A stretch of 64,000 bases of DNA from Aaosphaeria pasadenensis (taxonomy: Eukaryota; Ascomycota; Dothideomycetes; Pleosporales): assembly GCA_022813625.1 (NCBI GenBank), contig JAKLMB010000001.1, positions 496,001 to 560,000 on the forward strand. The letters are read 5' to 3'. The notes beneath the pieces are model-generated. The model worked only from the letters and a program-made list of their open reading frames with translations. It did no database searches and was not told the DNA's origin. This document shows positions 12,817 to 25,420 of this stretch, in pieces (position 1 is the stretch's first letter; each line of letters opens with the position of its first letter). The position numbers and the translations under genes are program-made.

Positions 12817-13960
12817 AATCGTCTCCTCGCTAGTGCGAATTATATTCAACACAGCCGTTGCTCCATTCCAGAAGGATGACGGTGGCCAAAAGAACTCCGG
12901 TCCTTGCTATACGAAGCCGCGTAGTTTCCGATCCCGTACTACGCCAACGTACTCCAGCGTACGTCCCATGCTTGAAGCAGAGCTAGTCACCGGCACGTTG
13001 ATTTGGATGACATATTGAAGTACGGTCGGGGTATACAGACCGGCCGAGCTGCTATGCGGATGGATCGGTCGACAAGTCTCGACGTTACACCATCCTAGCG
13101 TACATATTCCAGCATCTATTACTCATAGGGAGAAGTCCAAGAAGCTTTCGCGTCATATGCACGCCATAAAGGAACCTCGCACCCGAATTCTCCAGCCCTA
13201 TCAGCCTCGATCTTGACAACATCAGGCTGCTGTTATATCGTCCGGTCACAAAAGATATAGGGGCTGATTAAAGAATCCCAGACCTAACTGGGCTACCTCT
13301 CGCAACGGATATGAATCAGTAGCGTCAGGAATATTGGTAGTTAAATCAAATAAAACTTGCATCCTTCCAAGTATCATCTTACTCTGCTGCGTGCGCGAGC
13401 CTGCAATATTCCATTTGCCTATACGGAGAAGTATATACTATCTTGACTTTCTTAAAATTGTAATCTCTGCCGTTTTCAAAAGATGACCAGGGTAATCCAA
13501 TACTGTCCAATGAGTGAAATATTAAGTATAAGCATGAGTCACTTCATCAGCATGGCTGGAGCAAGGTGAACTGTTCGATGAGGAGCAGGCTATTTCGGGG
13601 CAGCCAGGGTTGCAAAGCTTGGCATCATGATTTGGACTCGCGCAACAAAATGAACTGATATTGAGTGTTCTTTGAAACAACCTTTATTCTGTTTCTATGC
13701 AGAGTACAAATGACGAAGTTATCATACTCGAGGATGAACCATGGCCGGATTTAGCGACATAAGGACCCACGCACCCACGTCCCTTAGATGCCTAACCAGC
13801 TAGCGCGGAGTGAACCATGTCTGTGGAATCTTTATCGATAGGCTGCCGGCATTAGCGTCTTGGTATTGCGAACGCATTCGAGTTGGGTCGCGTCGTCCCA
13901 AGGTCTCTCTCTCCGCCACCAGTCACTACATTTCTCCCATCTTTCACCTCGATTTGCGCT
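12817..13960. other. 1.1-kb intergenic region, no gene seen
   Basis: This region lies between the THOC5-like gene and the SNF2-RING gene. It is AT-richer than its neighbours and broken by stops in all frames. A short frame at 12710-13018 is only the continuation of the THOC5-like gene in another frame. I see no tRNA, repeat array or transposon end. The 3' part (about 13800-13960) is probably the promoter and leader of the gene that starts at 13961. Confidence 0.5.
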
Positions 13961-16900
13961 ATGGCGACCGTACACGTAGTAGCGGACGTCAAAAGCGCTC
14001 ATGCGCATGATGCTGCCACAAAATACCTAGCTCCGAATCATGGGCATTCATTTGGTCGTAGAGAGCGCCCATTAGAGGAGTGGAACCTGGCTGGCCCGGA
14101 TATTTCGACTTTACCGGATCCTCTAACGACCATATGGAAATGTCTCGCCCCGAATGGATCAGAACAAAGCACAAGTGGAAATCAGCCGCCGCCCAAACGA
14201 AGGAAATCGAATAATGGTGGCAGTGTCGGGTTGCAATCTGTTGACGATTTCGATGAATCACGGAGCATGGTTCTTGCGAGAGTATCTATTGATCTGGTAT
14301 GGACACTTCTATAGCTATTGAGAACGAGATTATCCGTCTAACATACGTGAAGAAATTTCCAGCCGCAACTTTTACACCGAAAAGCTCACCAACATCCACG
14401 AATACCCCCCCGCAATCGCTCGCTGTTACGTTTGAACAATTCTCTCAACTTTCCGAGCATGAGTTTCGATTTGCAATATGGAACCCCGAGAACCCAAGAA
14501 CCGGAATCGATGTCATTGCCACGACCGTCCAGTCCATTACCCCCGCACAATCGCACCTCAAGACCATTGGACGGGACCAATGTACAACAGAGAATGGAAG
14601 GAAGCGTGTCGTAAAACTTGGCGCAAGTTTTAGTAGATGTGTGGTCAGGCATACGAATAGTGGCAATTTAAGACTGGATGCTGAACTTCGATATCTGGTC
14701 GGGTTCCCCATCGTGGAGAGCATGCCCGCATCCAGCTCTGTCGTCAAAAAGGACACAGAGTACTTACAAAGATATCTTCCCGATCCATCTGGAGAAGTTA
14801 CAAAACCATGGCAATTGTCCGACTTTTATGATGCGGTCCATGTTCCGCCGCAAGACCTAGAGGTTTCACCGCATATCGACAAGAGTCTTTTAGAGACACC
14901 ATTATTCCCTTTTCAGCAGCGAGCAGTGGATTGGTTACTACGACGTGAAGGCGTGGCCTTCGGATCACAGGGGCTTCAGCCATTGGGGATCCCACCTCCA
15001 CCACCAGTCTCATTTCGATCCATCCAGGATGCTGATGGCAAGGATTGCTGCGTTTCGGACGCTCGGGGCCTTATTGTTCGGGATACTGGATCAGTCAGTG
15101 ATGGATCTGTTTCTATTAAGGGAGGTATATTGGCCGAAGAAATGGGTTTGGGCAAGACTGTGGAAATGATCGCACTAATAAGTCATCACAAGCGCCTTAT
15201 CCAAGATGAAAATGTTTTCGATTCCTACACTGGAACGACTGTGAAGGCATCAGGATCAACACTGATCATTACACCGCCCTCAATTCTGCATCAGTGGAAA
15301 AAGGAGATCAACTCTCATGCTCCAGAGCTCAAGGTCTTGCATTATCAAGGCCTACCAGCTGCGACTGCGCCGCGAAAGGAACATGCAAAAGCCACTGTGG
15401 AATATTTGATGGAGTTCGATATAATTTTAACTACGTATGCCGTACTTTCTCGAGAAGTCCATTTTGCGAAGCCTCCCCCCGACCGGTCGCTTCGTACTGA
15501 AAAGCGACATCCCGCAAGGAGAAGTCCTCTGGTAGAGATATCTTGGTGGCGTGTCTGCCTAGATGAGGCGCAGATGGTAGAAAGCGGAGTGAGCCAGGCA
15601 GCCACTGTGGCACGTCTTATTCCGAGGTGCAATGCATGGGCGGTATCTGGAACTCCACTAGCCAAGAACATTCACGATCTTCGCGGTCTGCTCATGTTCT
15701 TACGCTACGAACCGTTCGCCAGTCACAAAGGTGTTTGGGACCGGCTTGATCAGAATTCCTTTCAAACACTATTCAACCAAATTACCCTGCGACATTCCAA
15801 GGATAGAATTCGAGATGAATTACGCCTGCCTCCTCAAAAGCGTGTTGTCATAACCATGCCCTTCACTGCGATTGAAGAGCAGAACTACTCGGAAATGATT
15901 CGACACATGTGTGACACTTGCGGCCTGTCACCAGAGGGAAATCCAACATCTGACGAGTATGACCCCGCTGATCCAGAGGTCCTCGAGCGTATGCGCGATT
16001 GGCTTGTCAGACTGCGTCAAACATGCCTGCATGCGCATGTAGGTAGGAAGAACAGGAAAGCACTAGGAGCTAAAAATGGCCCTCTTCGAACGGTTCACGA
16101 AGTTCTCGAGGTCATGATCGAGCAGAACGACACCAACTTGAAAGCCGAGGCTAGAGAGTACATTCTTGCGCGGATGCGGAGCGGCCACGTGAAGGGAAAT
16201 GCAAAAGACAATGAGCAGCGAAGTGAGACTGCGTTGCCTTTTTACGAACAGGCCCTCGCAGACGCCGAAAATTATGTCGCGATTTGTCGAAGCGAACTTG
16301 CCGTGGAGAAGGAAAAACTTGGTGCAACTATCGACGAAGAGCTTGAAGCAGATGAGGATGATACAGATGAAAAGAATTTGGGACATCTGCCAACCATCCG
16401 AAAATCACTCCGTTCGTTCTTGGAGCTTGAACATGCTTGTCGATTCTTCATTGGGACGAGTTATTATCAGAAAAAGATCAATGAAAACCTAACTAAGCCT
16501 GACTCCGAGGATTTCCATCTACTGGAAAAACTCGAGGTGGAGTGGTACGACAAAGCAAAGGTCATTCGACGCGAGCTTCTTCGCGACTCAGAGAGAAGGG
16601 CACAGCAACATATGAAGAGGATTACCCTGCGTAAGCCCTTTCAACAACTTCCCGAAGTGAAAGACTTGGAAGACCTTGGAGGGATCGAGAGTCGAAAGAT
16701 CCTTGACACGATGGATAGCATCTCCGACCTTCTCAATGCACAGGCCAAACAATTACAGAAATGGCGTCAAAAGGTAGTGGATATATTACTGATGCCCCTT
16801 GTGGACGAGGATGAAGAGGGCAAGGAGACGACGGGTGAAGAATATGAAGACTCTACGAAAGTTCAGGATGAACTTTATGTCTACATCATGGCTCTGCGAA

Positions 16901-18597
16901 CACTTATAGCAGACCGAAGTACCATGGTGAACGGGCTTAATGATATCCTTGTGGACCATGAGCTGAAAATGGCGGAGGCAGCTGCACGAAGCACCGAAGA
17001 ACCCAGGGGGCACGCTCCAGAGCTTGTGCTCGAGGTAGTTAAGATCCGGAGCGAGCTCAAGCCGACAGCTATCGTGGGGTCTCTGAAAGGCGTCATCTCA
17101 GGAGTGCGCTCGCTAATCACGAGCCTCCAATGGCGGGCAGATGGTGGGGACACCCGAGCAGCTGCCGAGCTTGCGGTTGCCCAGAAGCAGTTTACGGAGA
17201 TTCAAAGAATCTCCAATGAGCAGACAGAAGCAATCAAGGAACTTGAGAAAGAACAGGACCTGTTCCGTGGAGCCATGAACCAGCGACTGGAATTTTACCG
17301 CCAACTCCAGCACATCTCTGATACCGTAGCACCGTGGAAAGAAGACCTCGATCCGGTGTTCGACACCATCAGCTTCAGACAGCTGCAGAAGAAACAGGCA
17401 GATTCTAGTTCTCGGCTCAATGGGTACAAAACCAAACACAACTATCTGACGAATTTGCGCCAAGAGAATGAACAGGAAGATGTCAAGCACGAATGCATCA
17501 TCTGCCAGGACAACTTTGAGATTGGCGTGCTTACTTCATGTGGACACAAGTATTGCAAGGAGTGCATCAATCAGTGGTGGCACCAGCATCGCAGCTGCCC
17601 CCTGTGCAAGATGAGGCTGCGAACGAGAGACTTCAAAGACATCAACTTCAAACCGAGCGAGATAAAGGCGCAGGAAGAAAACCATGGCCAAATTCTTTCC
17701 CCTCAAGGTTCATCACCAGGTTCATCCAGCTCCTCTATATATTCCGACATCAGCGATTCTGTGATGAAGGAGATCAAAACGATCGACCTGAGCGGTTCAT
17801 ACGGCACCAAAGTCGACATGATCGCGCGCCACCTCATCTGGATCCGCAACAACGACCCAGGCGCGAAGTCCATCGTCTTCTCCCAGTTCGGCGACTTCCT
17901 GGAGGTGCTCCGCGAGGCGCTGAAGACGTGGAAGATCGGCGCGACCAGCATCCGCGACAAGAACGGCATCGACAACTTTCTCGCCGACCCAGCCGTCGAG
18001 TGCTTCCTCCTCGACGCAAAGTCCGACTCGTCGGGCCTCAACCTCGTCAACGCTACCTACGTCTTCCTGTGCGAGCCGCTCATCAACCCGGCCATCGAGT
18101 TGCAGGCCATCGCGCGTGTGCATCGAATCGGCCAGCGTCGCCCAACCACCGTGTTCATGTACCTTGTTAGTGACACGGTAGAGGAGGCCATCTACGACAT
18201 ATCTGTCGGACGCCGCCTAGAGCACATGGGCAAGTCTTCAGCGTCGACATCAGGCAGCGCGACGCCGATACTACAAGAAAAGACGCTCGACGCTGCGAAT
18301 TCACTCGAACTAGAGGCAGCGCCCGTGAAGCAGTTGCTACGGAAGAAGGGCGACGGAGAAGTCGTGCAAGCAGAAGACCTATGGAACTGTCTGTTCGGCA
18401 AGCCCAGGAGGAAGCAGCAGCAACAGCAGCGCGTGCTCCTAGACCGCGAGGTTAGTCGCCATCTGCGTGCCGACGCCGCGGAGGGACGAGCAGAAGCCGC
18501 CGCCCAAGCGGACGATCTGTCGATACAGACAGTCCGTACGCTTGGGGTTGACAATCCCCCAGGTGCCACGGAGGTGTGTCCATCGCGACAAGAATAG
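13961..18597 (+). CDS. SHPRH/Irc20-like SNF2 helicase with RING finger
   Basis: This is a SNF2-family ATPase with an embedded RING E3 domain, the SHPRH/Irc20 architecture linked to DNA-damage tolerance and SUMO/ubiquitin signalling. The model gives 1526 residues from exons 13961-14296 and 14353-18597. Visible motifs are Walker A MGLGKTVEMIAL (about 373), a DEAQ Walker B (about 514), a long helical insertion, a C3HC4 RING CIICQDNFEIGVLTSCGHKY...CPLCKMRL (about 1158-1197), and helicase C motifs SIVFSQFGDFL, DSSGLNLV and ARVHRIGQRR. The exon junction is not textbook: donor GTATGG, branch CTAAC, acceptor GAAG. It is the only plausible option I found that restores frame. The C-terminal tail is Gln/Glu-rich and poorly conserved. 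Codon use turns markedly GC-rich around 17.8-18.1 kb. Confidence 0.9.
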
Positions 18598-21500
18598 CGC
18601 GCATGGAGCTAGCGCGTGTTGGGATCTGGCAGTCGAGAAGATGTTGATGCACGGCATTTAGCAGAAACACAATGATACGGAGTTAATGTCCACGGACATC
18701 GGATATAGATACCCCCCCAGATGTGACTACGAGACACGAATGAGCGTTTTGGGCTAATGTTTGGATGATGAATTGGATCGTTTCGTCGGAACTTAGTCGG
18801 GGGACCAATCATGAATCAATCAATCTTTTTGAATTTCCTCCGTTTTTGTCCCTTCCCTCGCTGTATAGAGGATAGGCACGTCGGGTCGTCCGCCTGCCAG
18901 TATCATGTATACTCTAACCTTAACCAGCTGCTTTACAGCAGATAAGAGGCTGTGAATGCACATATTCTGGCTTGTATCTTAAAAAAAACGCCAGCAAGTG
19001 TATGACCCGACGTGCCTACCCCTCTGTAGATTCAAGTCCTCGTGATCTTGCAAATTTTTCTCAAGCAAAGGTATAATTAGCATGTCTTTGCTTCATATCT
19101 AGCTCTGCTTCAATTTGCACATATCAAGTATCCATACGCGGTGCATGGCAAGAAGTCACGAATTCTTCCGGCCTCAGGCGAAGATCGGAGGACGTTACAA
19201 AGGGCGTCGCGGCGCGCATGCATGTCGGCATCTGTCATTCAGCTCCATGGCTGCCAAGAGGGTGAGGATTGCAACTCAAGGCTGCCCACATGTCCCGCGC
19301 CCGTTCCATTTTTTTTCGGGTGGAAAGAAGGAAAAATTTCTGGTACCGAGATGGCCATGTGGACGGCGCCACGGGTGTGTAGCATAGTTGCATCTTGTGT
19401 GCCCTGTCACAGACTCACAGTGCCTGGTGTGGTGCAAGGCTTGTTAGCTCTCTGGGAAGTGTGAGAAAAAGGAAGCCAAAAATGAGAAACGTCGGTGACT
19501 CGGCAAGCCCGATACAATACGGGGTACTCATGGTGAGTAATAACCGGGGGAACGACGGGAGCGCCATTGGTAGCGGTAAGCAGCGAAATATGCATCTTGA
19601 AAATTGGGAGTCATCCATGTAAATCTGGGCAACTTTGGCGTCCATCATGGTGTAATTTATCGATTCCGGTGTAAGAACTGTGGATTCTGTAAGACTTTGG
19701 GCTGTACTGAATTGAAGTCTGATGCCCTCTTTGGGTAGGCCTTCGCGGTGAGCTTATTGGTTGCAGTGCATTAGCGCATCCATTGGATCTTATCAATCTG
19801 TCACCGGTTGGGGAAATGCTGTTGAGACAGTTTTCAAAGCAATTGAAAGATGCTTTCTCAGTTATAGTAGATCGATGATTTGCTGTATTCACGTATCTGT
19901 TTGCAGAGAGAGGATGTTGTGCTTGTGGTTCGGCGGACGTCAAGATGGAACTCAGTGGTACAGTGCCTGATCCGTACCAAAATCGATCTTTGAAACACGT
20001 GGGATCATTGATCAATGCCCTACCTAGTGGTACAACTACTGTACCATGGAAACGGAGTCTTGCTCATTTGTTAGAGCATGAGAGCGAGATTCGTGCAAGT
20101 AGTAGCAATTGTCTCCGATTGACGTCTTGATGAATGGCCGGCCCACTGCGACCGCTTGGTCGGCATATCGGTGGCGGGCAGCCACCGACATCTCGTTTCG
20201 CATTGATACGCCCATACGGCCGGATTAGATCATAACGTTATGGTCTGAGATGAATGCATGCTTCAACGCACGTATTTGTCGCTGTCATGGGCCGGATGAT
20301 CGATGCTCAAGTTTCAGAATGCAACCAACCAACAGAGAAGAGTTATCGTCCTCTTACTTTCGAAGATTGAATTCAAACTGCTGCACGGAGTTAGATGTTG
20401 TCAAGGCCCAGCAGCTGTGATGCATTGCAAAAGAAATAAATGAAAGAAGATTAGGCCAGTATGGTGTGCTCGTTTTCCGGACGAATCTCTATGGCCAAGG
20501 TAAGCACTGAGTAGGCGTGTGAAGTATTCTGGATGCCTTATCCACCAGCAGACAGGCATTCGAAGGTCCACCATTATTGACCCGCGATGGTAGCAATCTA
20601 TCACACAGTCCAGTTGGTGGGTGCAGCATTCAGCAGTAGAGCCTGTAGAGGAGAGATGGGCGAAGGGCGGGTGATCCTGCGGGAACGCTATTTCGGAACC
20701 AGGAAAGGATAGGTCGCATCTTTCCACGCATTCCAGGCATCAGGGTTTCCCAAGCATCTCAGCCATCGCGACCGAGTCCAGGTGTGTGGGTCCGGAAGTA
20801 AGCTCTGGTCTTGTTCGAGTAGTTGTCCAAGGGGAAGAAGGCCCAGGGTGCAAGTGCCACAGGTCAAGCAAATCCTTTTTTCGACTTTCTTTCGCTTATT
20901 TTTTGGTCCGAGTGAAGAATTTGATTATGGAGGGACAAGTAGGGGTGACTATGGGTGACTAGGGGGACTAGGTATCTCTCGTACGCTGCTTGGTCTTGCT
21001 TGTTTGCTGCCAGAGTAACCAGACCATGGCCAGCCACTTAGCGCACTCTATCGCGACATCGCCTTCTCTGATTGGTCGGCTCGCTTTCCACGGATTCCTT
21101 CCATACTCTCTTCACGCTCATGTCGTTGTCTCGTCGACTCGGTGATTGGAGTCAACAACTTAGTGTACGCCCTCTATTTGCCGTTTATCTTGATGTGTAC
21201 CATGTTCAGCTGCATGGATACATCACCCCCATCGTCATCATCTGCGTGGTAGCCACGAGTAGATTAACATCGTGCAGCAGCCGATTCACGCGTCGGGTCA
21301 TGACTCCATGAATCCATGAACACAACACGGACAAACCCCGACCGTATTTGTGCGACATCCTCTCTGGCCCCAAGTCCACGTTTTTCAGGCCGTGCCTACC
21401 TGGCTGGAGTCATTGCGACTGGTCGTACTGGCTCCGCTAGCAGCTCCAGTGGTTGGACGGGGTGGTGAAAAGGGAGGATTGGTCTAGACTAGTTGACAGG

Positions 21501-22653
21501 CCGCCTCAATCGTTGAGGAATGATAGGACGGGGCCAACTCGAGAAATACGTTGATGTGCAGTAAAATACGTGCATTCCCGTGTGTAGGCCGTAGCGCACC
21601 AACTCTAATTGTTCAATGCAGTCAAATTTGTCTGCCTAATGGCACCCTGAAGTGGTGATGTTACCGGACGAAAAAAGGAGAGGTGATGGGAAACGCCCCT
21701 TTTGACAATTGGTTGTGGCTTATTCGTGACGGATGCTTATCATTACTAGGCCCCTTTTGCACGAGAACTGCGAGATCGTCTAATACAATACGTGAATGTG
21801 ATGATCGCGGGCCTGTCCTGTGTTTGCTCTTCAACTGTTCTAGACGTTAAAGGTATGACATGTATTTTTGTGTGCAGTAATCGCAATGTTTGCTCTGTCT
21901 CCGTTTCGACGCTTGTATGTACCTACACTTCATCAACAAATGAGCTATGACTCAGTTAATGCTCACATATATCACTGCATGAGGGAGAGAGGAGGTCGTA
22001 ACTAAGTTGGACTGTTAGAGTAATGACTGGGTTGGTGTTGACTTGTAGGTGGGTAACTAATAATGGGTCAGGTTGGGTTGGTTGTTGAGGGGCGGTCACC
22101 TGCATTCACCGATACGCCGACCAGATGGAACGGAATTAAGAGTGCGCTAAACCATCTCGGGAGATCGGTGTGGTATCGCTCATCGACCTCCCTCCGGTGT
22201 ATTTTCTCGAATTGTTCCATTTTCGATTTCTTCCAATCCCCATCATTCATTCATTCACTCTCTACTCCGTTACTTTCTTCTACCTACTCCACTGTGTACC
22301 GCCTTAACCTCCTGGGGTCCCTGGTTCCGTCTTTTGTCGCATGGACAAGAAACAACGGCTCTGATCAGCCAGCCCTAACTAAACTCCGCCCGTTCTTGCT
22401 TGCTTGCTTGTACATACCCTATTAATTCTTTCTTTCCCTAGTGACTGTACCTTTCTCTCCCTCCTTCTACAAGTATACATATAGCTTCGCGCTCCCTTCT
22501 GCCTTACGTCGTTCTTTTCTAATCATCAACCCTTTCCGACCTACTTCCAACAACTCATCCTCTCCCCTTGCCTGACACGTGCAAACAGTATCTCGCCCCT
22601 GGGTAGAGAATAGTAGCACATAATACAGGATACCTTCCCTCACCCAATTCCCA
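18598..22653. other. 4-kb gene-free region upstream of the MFS gene
   Basis: No frame here looks protein-coding; the longest are short and of random composition. The region holds the probable MITE at 18866-19026, described separately, and a small perfect hairpin (TCGGTGGC, 5-base loop, GCCACCGA) near 20180. From about 22250 to 22640 the plus strand becomes pyrimidine-rich with CATT and CTTG micro-repeats, which fits the promoter and long 5' leader of the transporter starting at 22654. A non-coding RNA cannot be excluded. Confidence 0.5.
18866..19026. mobile_element. probable MITE with TA target-site duplication
   Basis: This is a 161-bp element bounded by near-perfect inverted repeats. The left arm (18866-18887) and the reverse complement of the right arm (19004-19026) share AGGCACGTCGGGTC exactly, and share AGAGG plus most of the outer bases. 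The dinucleotide TA flanks both ends (18864-18865 and 19027-19028), as expected for Tc1/mariner-type insertion. The interior has no coding capacity and includes an A-run near 18981. It is therefore non-autonomous. Other copies cannot be checked from this window. Confidence 0.65.
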
Positions 22654-24462
22654 ATGGTTGAACAAAACACCAAGGATAATCTCCGTGCTCCCAGCATGGC
22701 CGACAGTGAAAAGACTGCCACCCAAAGTGTCGAGCCATCGGTGCTCGACACCAAGGTACCTGCAGAGAGCACGATGCCTTCTGCTGCTGTCTCAGAGCGC
22801 GCACCATCTGTCGAGCCTGACACCAAACAACCGCAAGAGAAGACCGAAAACAGCGATGACGAGGACAATTTCGAATACCCCAAGGCATGGAGATTAACGG
22901 TTATCTCTATTGCTCTGTGTCTCTCAGTTTTCTGCATGGCACTGGTGAGTGGCGCTCCACCTCATGAGGATCGGGACCGCATGTACTGACAACTCTCCCC
23001 ACAGGACAACACCATTATCGCAACCGCAATCCCTCGAATCACCGATCAATTCAAGACATTGAATGATGTCGGTTGGTATGGTTCCTCCTACCTCCTTACC
23101 ACATGCGCAACCCAATTGATCTACGGCAAATTGTATACCTTCTACTCGATCAAATGGGTCTACATCTCCGCATTGTTCATCTTCGAGCTTGGTAGTTTGA
23201 TCTGCGGTGTTGCTCCCAACTCAACTGCTCTAATCATCGGACGTGCCATTGCTGGTGTCGGCGCTGCTGGTATCTTTTCTGGTGCTATCCTCATTATCGC
23301 CTCCACCGTTCCTCTGCGACAGCGACCGACATACATGGGAATGATCGGTGGAATGTACGGCATTGCTTCCGTAGCTGGTCCTCTCATGGGTGGTGCTTTC
23401 ACCGACCACCTCACCTGGCGCTGGTGCTTCTACATCAACCTTCCTTTCGGTGCCGTCACCGCAGCCTTCATCATTCCCTTCTTCAATGTTACGCGCCGCG
23501 GCAAGAAGAGCGATGCCACCTTCGTGCAGCAGCTCCAGAAACTCGATCTTCACGGTACCGCTCTCTTCCTTCCCGCCATTGTCTGCTTGCTTCTCGCACT
23601 CCAGTGGGGAGGTAGCAAGTACGAGTGGGGCAGTGGTCGCATTATCGCCCTTCTTGTCCTCTTCGGCGTCCTCATCATCGGCTTCATTGTGGTCCAGTGG
23701 TGGAAGGGCGAAGATGCCACAGTTCCCCCTCGTGTCTTCCTCAACCGCAACGTTTGGGGATCTGCCTGGTTCGGTGCCATGTTGGGAGCTGCTTTCTTCA
23801 TCCTCGTATACTACCTCCCCATCTGGTTCCAGGCCATCAAGGGTGTTTCTGCCACCAAGTCTGGAATTATGAACCTCCCCGCCATCCTTGGTCTTGTCAT
23901 CATCTCAATGTTGGCTGGTGGTGCTGTCACCGCTATTGGTTACTACACTCCTTTCATGCTTACTAGCTCTGTCCTCATGGCTATCGGCGCTGGCCTCCTC
24001 TCAACTTTCGAGACCAACACTGGCCACTCCATGTGGATTGGATACCAGTTCATCTTCGGTGCCGGTGTCGGTTTTGGCATGCAGCAGACTCTAGTCTGTG
24101 TCCAGACCGTCCTCCCGGACGACGACATTCCCATCGGAACTGCTATCATGATGTTCGCCCAGACACTCGGTGGTGCCCTGTTCATCTCCGTCGGCCAGAA
24201 CGTTTTCACCAACCAGCTCATCAAGAACCTCAAGTCCGTCGTTCCAGACCTCAACCCTGCCATCGTTCTCAGCGTCGGCGCTACTGAGCTCAAGAACGCC
24301 ATCCCCCAACAGTACCTCAAGGGTGTGCTCCAAGCCTACAACCTTTCCCTCACCCAAACCTTCTACGTCTCGTGTGCTGCAGCATCCTTGTCCATCATCG
24401 GTGCTGCATTCGTCCAGTGGAAGAGCATGAAGGGCAAGCAGATCCAGATGGCCGCCGCCTAA
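22654..24462 (+). CDS. MFS transporter, DHA2-type (14-TM) drug/toxin efflux family
   Basis: This is a major-facilitator proton antiporter of the fungal DHA2 type, a family that exports drugs, toxins or metabolites across the plasma membrane. Exons 22654-22944 and 23005-24462 give 582 residues. An acidic, Ser/Thr-rich cytosolic N-terminus of about 75 residues precedes TM1. The motif LDNTIIATAIPRITDQF follows TM1, directly after the intron junction. Motif-C-like GIASVAGPLMGGAFTDHLTW and RWCFYINLPFG are present, and the number of hydrophobic segments fits 14 TMs. Codon use is highly biased to C-ending codons, unlike the flanks, suggesting high expression. It stands alone with a 4-kb upstream region and no biosynthetic neighbours, so the cargo is unknown. 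Confidence 0.92.
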
Positions 24463-25420
24463 GTCTTCGAGTTCGAGAACGTTTCCACCCCACATGATAC
24501 CCAACTTCACGAATTTTGGATCCGACAAATCTTTTATTATTATTGCATCAGTCGAATTCAGCATGGCGTTTCTTCCTCCTTTTTTTTCTTCCCTACCTCG
24601 TCATTAATTCCCTTTTGGACAACAGATCGCCCAGATCTACCATAGAAAGTTTGTAATAGACACACACACATCCGGGCAAGGCAGCGCTGATCGAGAAACG
24701 ATCATTCGTACCCCCCGCCGATTTCCCCCCTCCTGTTTTTTTCAGTTCGATCTCTTTTACTATATATACCTCATATATTGGTTCTCGGCTTAGCAACAGC
24801 ACAGCATAGCTAGAATATTAGTGGCAGTCATCGCGGTCGTCATTTTGCGACCGCCGCGACAGAATGTACGATCAGCCAGCGGTTTCATCACGCTGGCGAT
24901 GAAGGAAGAAGAAATAAAAAGCATATTAAATACTTCCATCCTGCTGAATTTGTTTCATTTGAATCTGTTCTTGTGTGATTTGTTTGATGATATACACCAG
25001 TGATCGATGCCACAAACCGTCGTTGAGATGCGAGATAGAAATGCTGATCAAATTGCCGTACACATAACAAAGACTGAACAGTATGCTCAATGTAACAATC
25101 GCCGTTCGCTCGATGAGCAATAAAGGGTTTCATTTGAAAAATTAAGATAAGATCGAATATCGATATGCATTTATATTCTTCCATCGTCGTGGTCATCTTC
25201 GTCTTCTTCGTTCGAGTCTTTCGAAATGTCTTGACGATTTCCTCCTTCTATGCGTGAAATCTTTCGTTTCTTATAGATATGTAGATGGTAGTCCATTATT
25301 TGGGGTATTTTGTACGACTATGCATCCATTTTGTCTCTCTTGTTACAGAATCTCCCTCCCTCTTTCTATCTTTGGACCCTTTGCTTCATTGGCAGAGCTG
25401 ATTGTTTGATTGAGTCGTAC
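24463..25420. other. convergent intergenic region, no gene seen
   Basis: The 3' flanks of the MFS gene (plus) and the GPD gene (minus) meet here. The sequence is AT-rich with homopolymer and CA runs around 24590-24740. I see no coding frame. A possible extra 3' splice of the GPD transcript into about 25317 is treated as a finding. Confidence 0.5.

Noticed and set aside
17538..18170. 210-codon plus-strand frame overlapping the SNF2-RING gene
   Set aside because: It arises from the GC-rich patch, which removes stops in other frames. The helicase motifs are in the annotated frame.
20169..20189. Perfect 8-bp hairpin TCGGTGGC/GCCACCGA
   Set aside because: Too short and isolated to call a terminator or RNA gene in a fungal genome.
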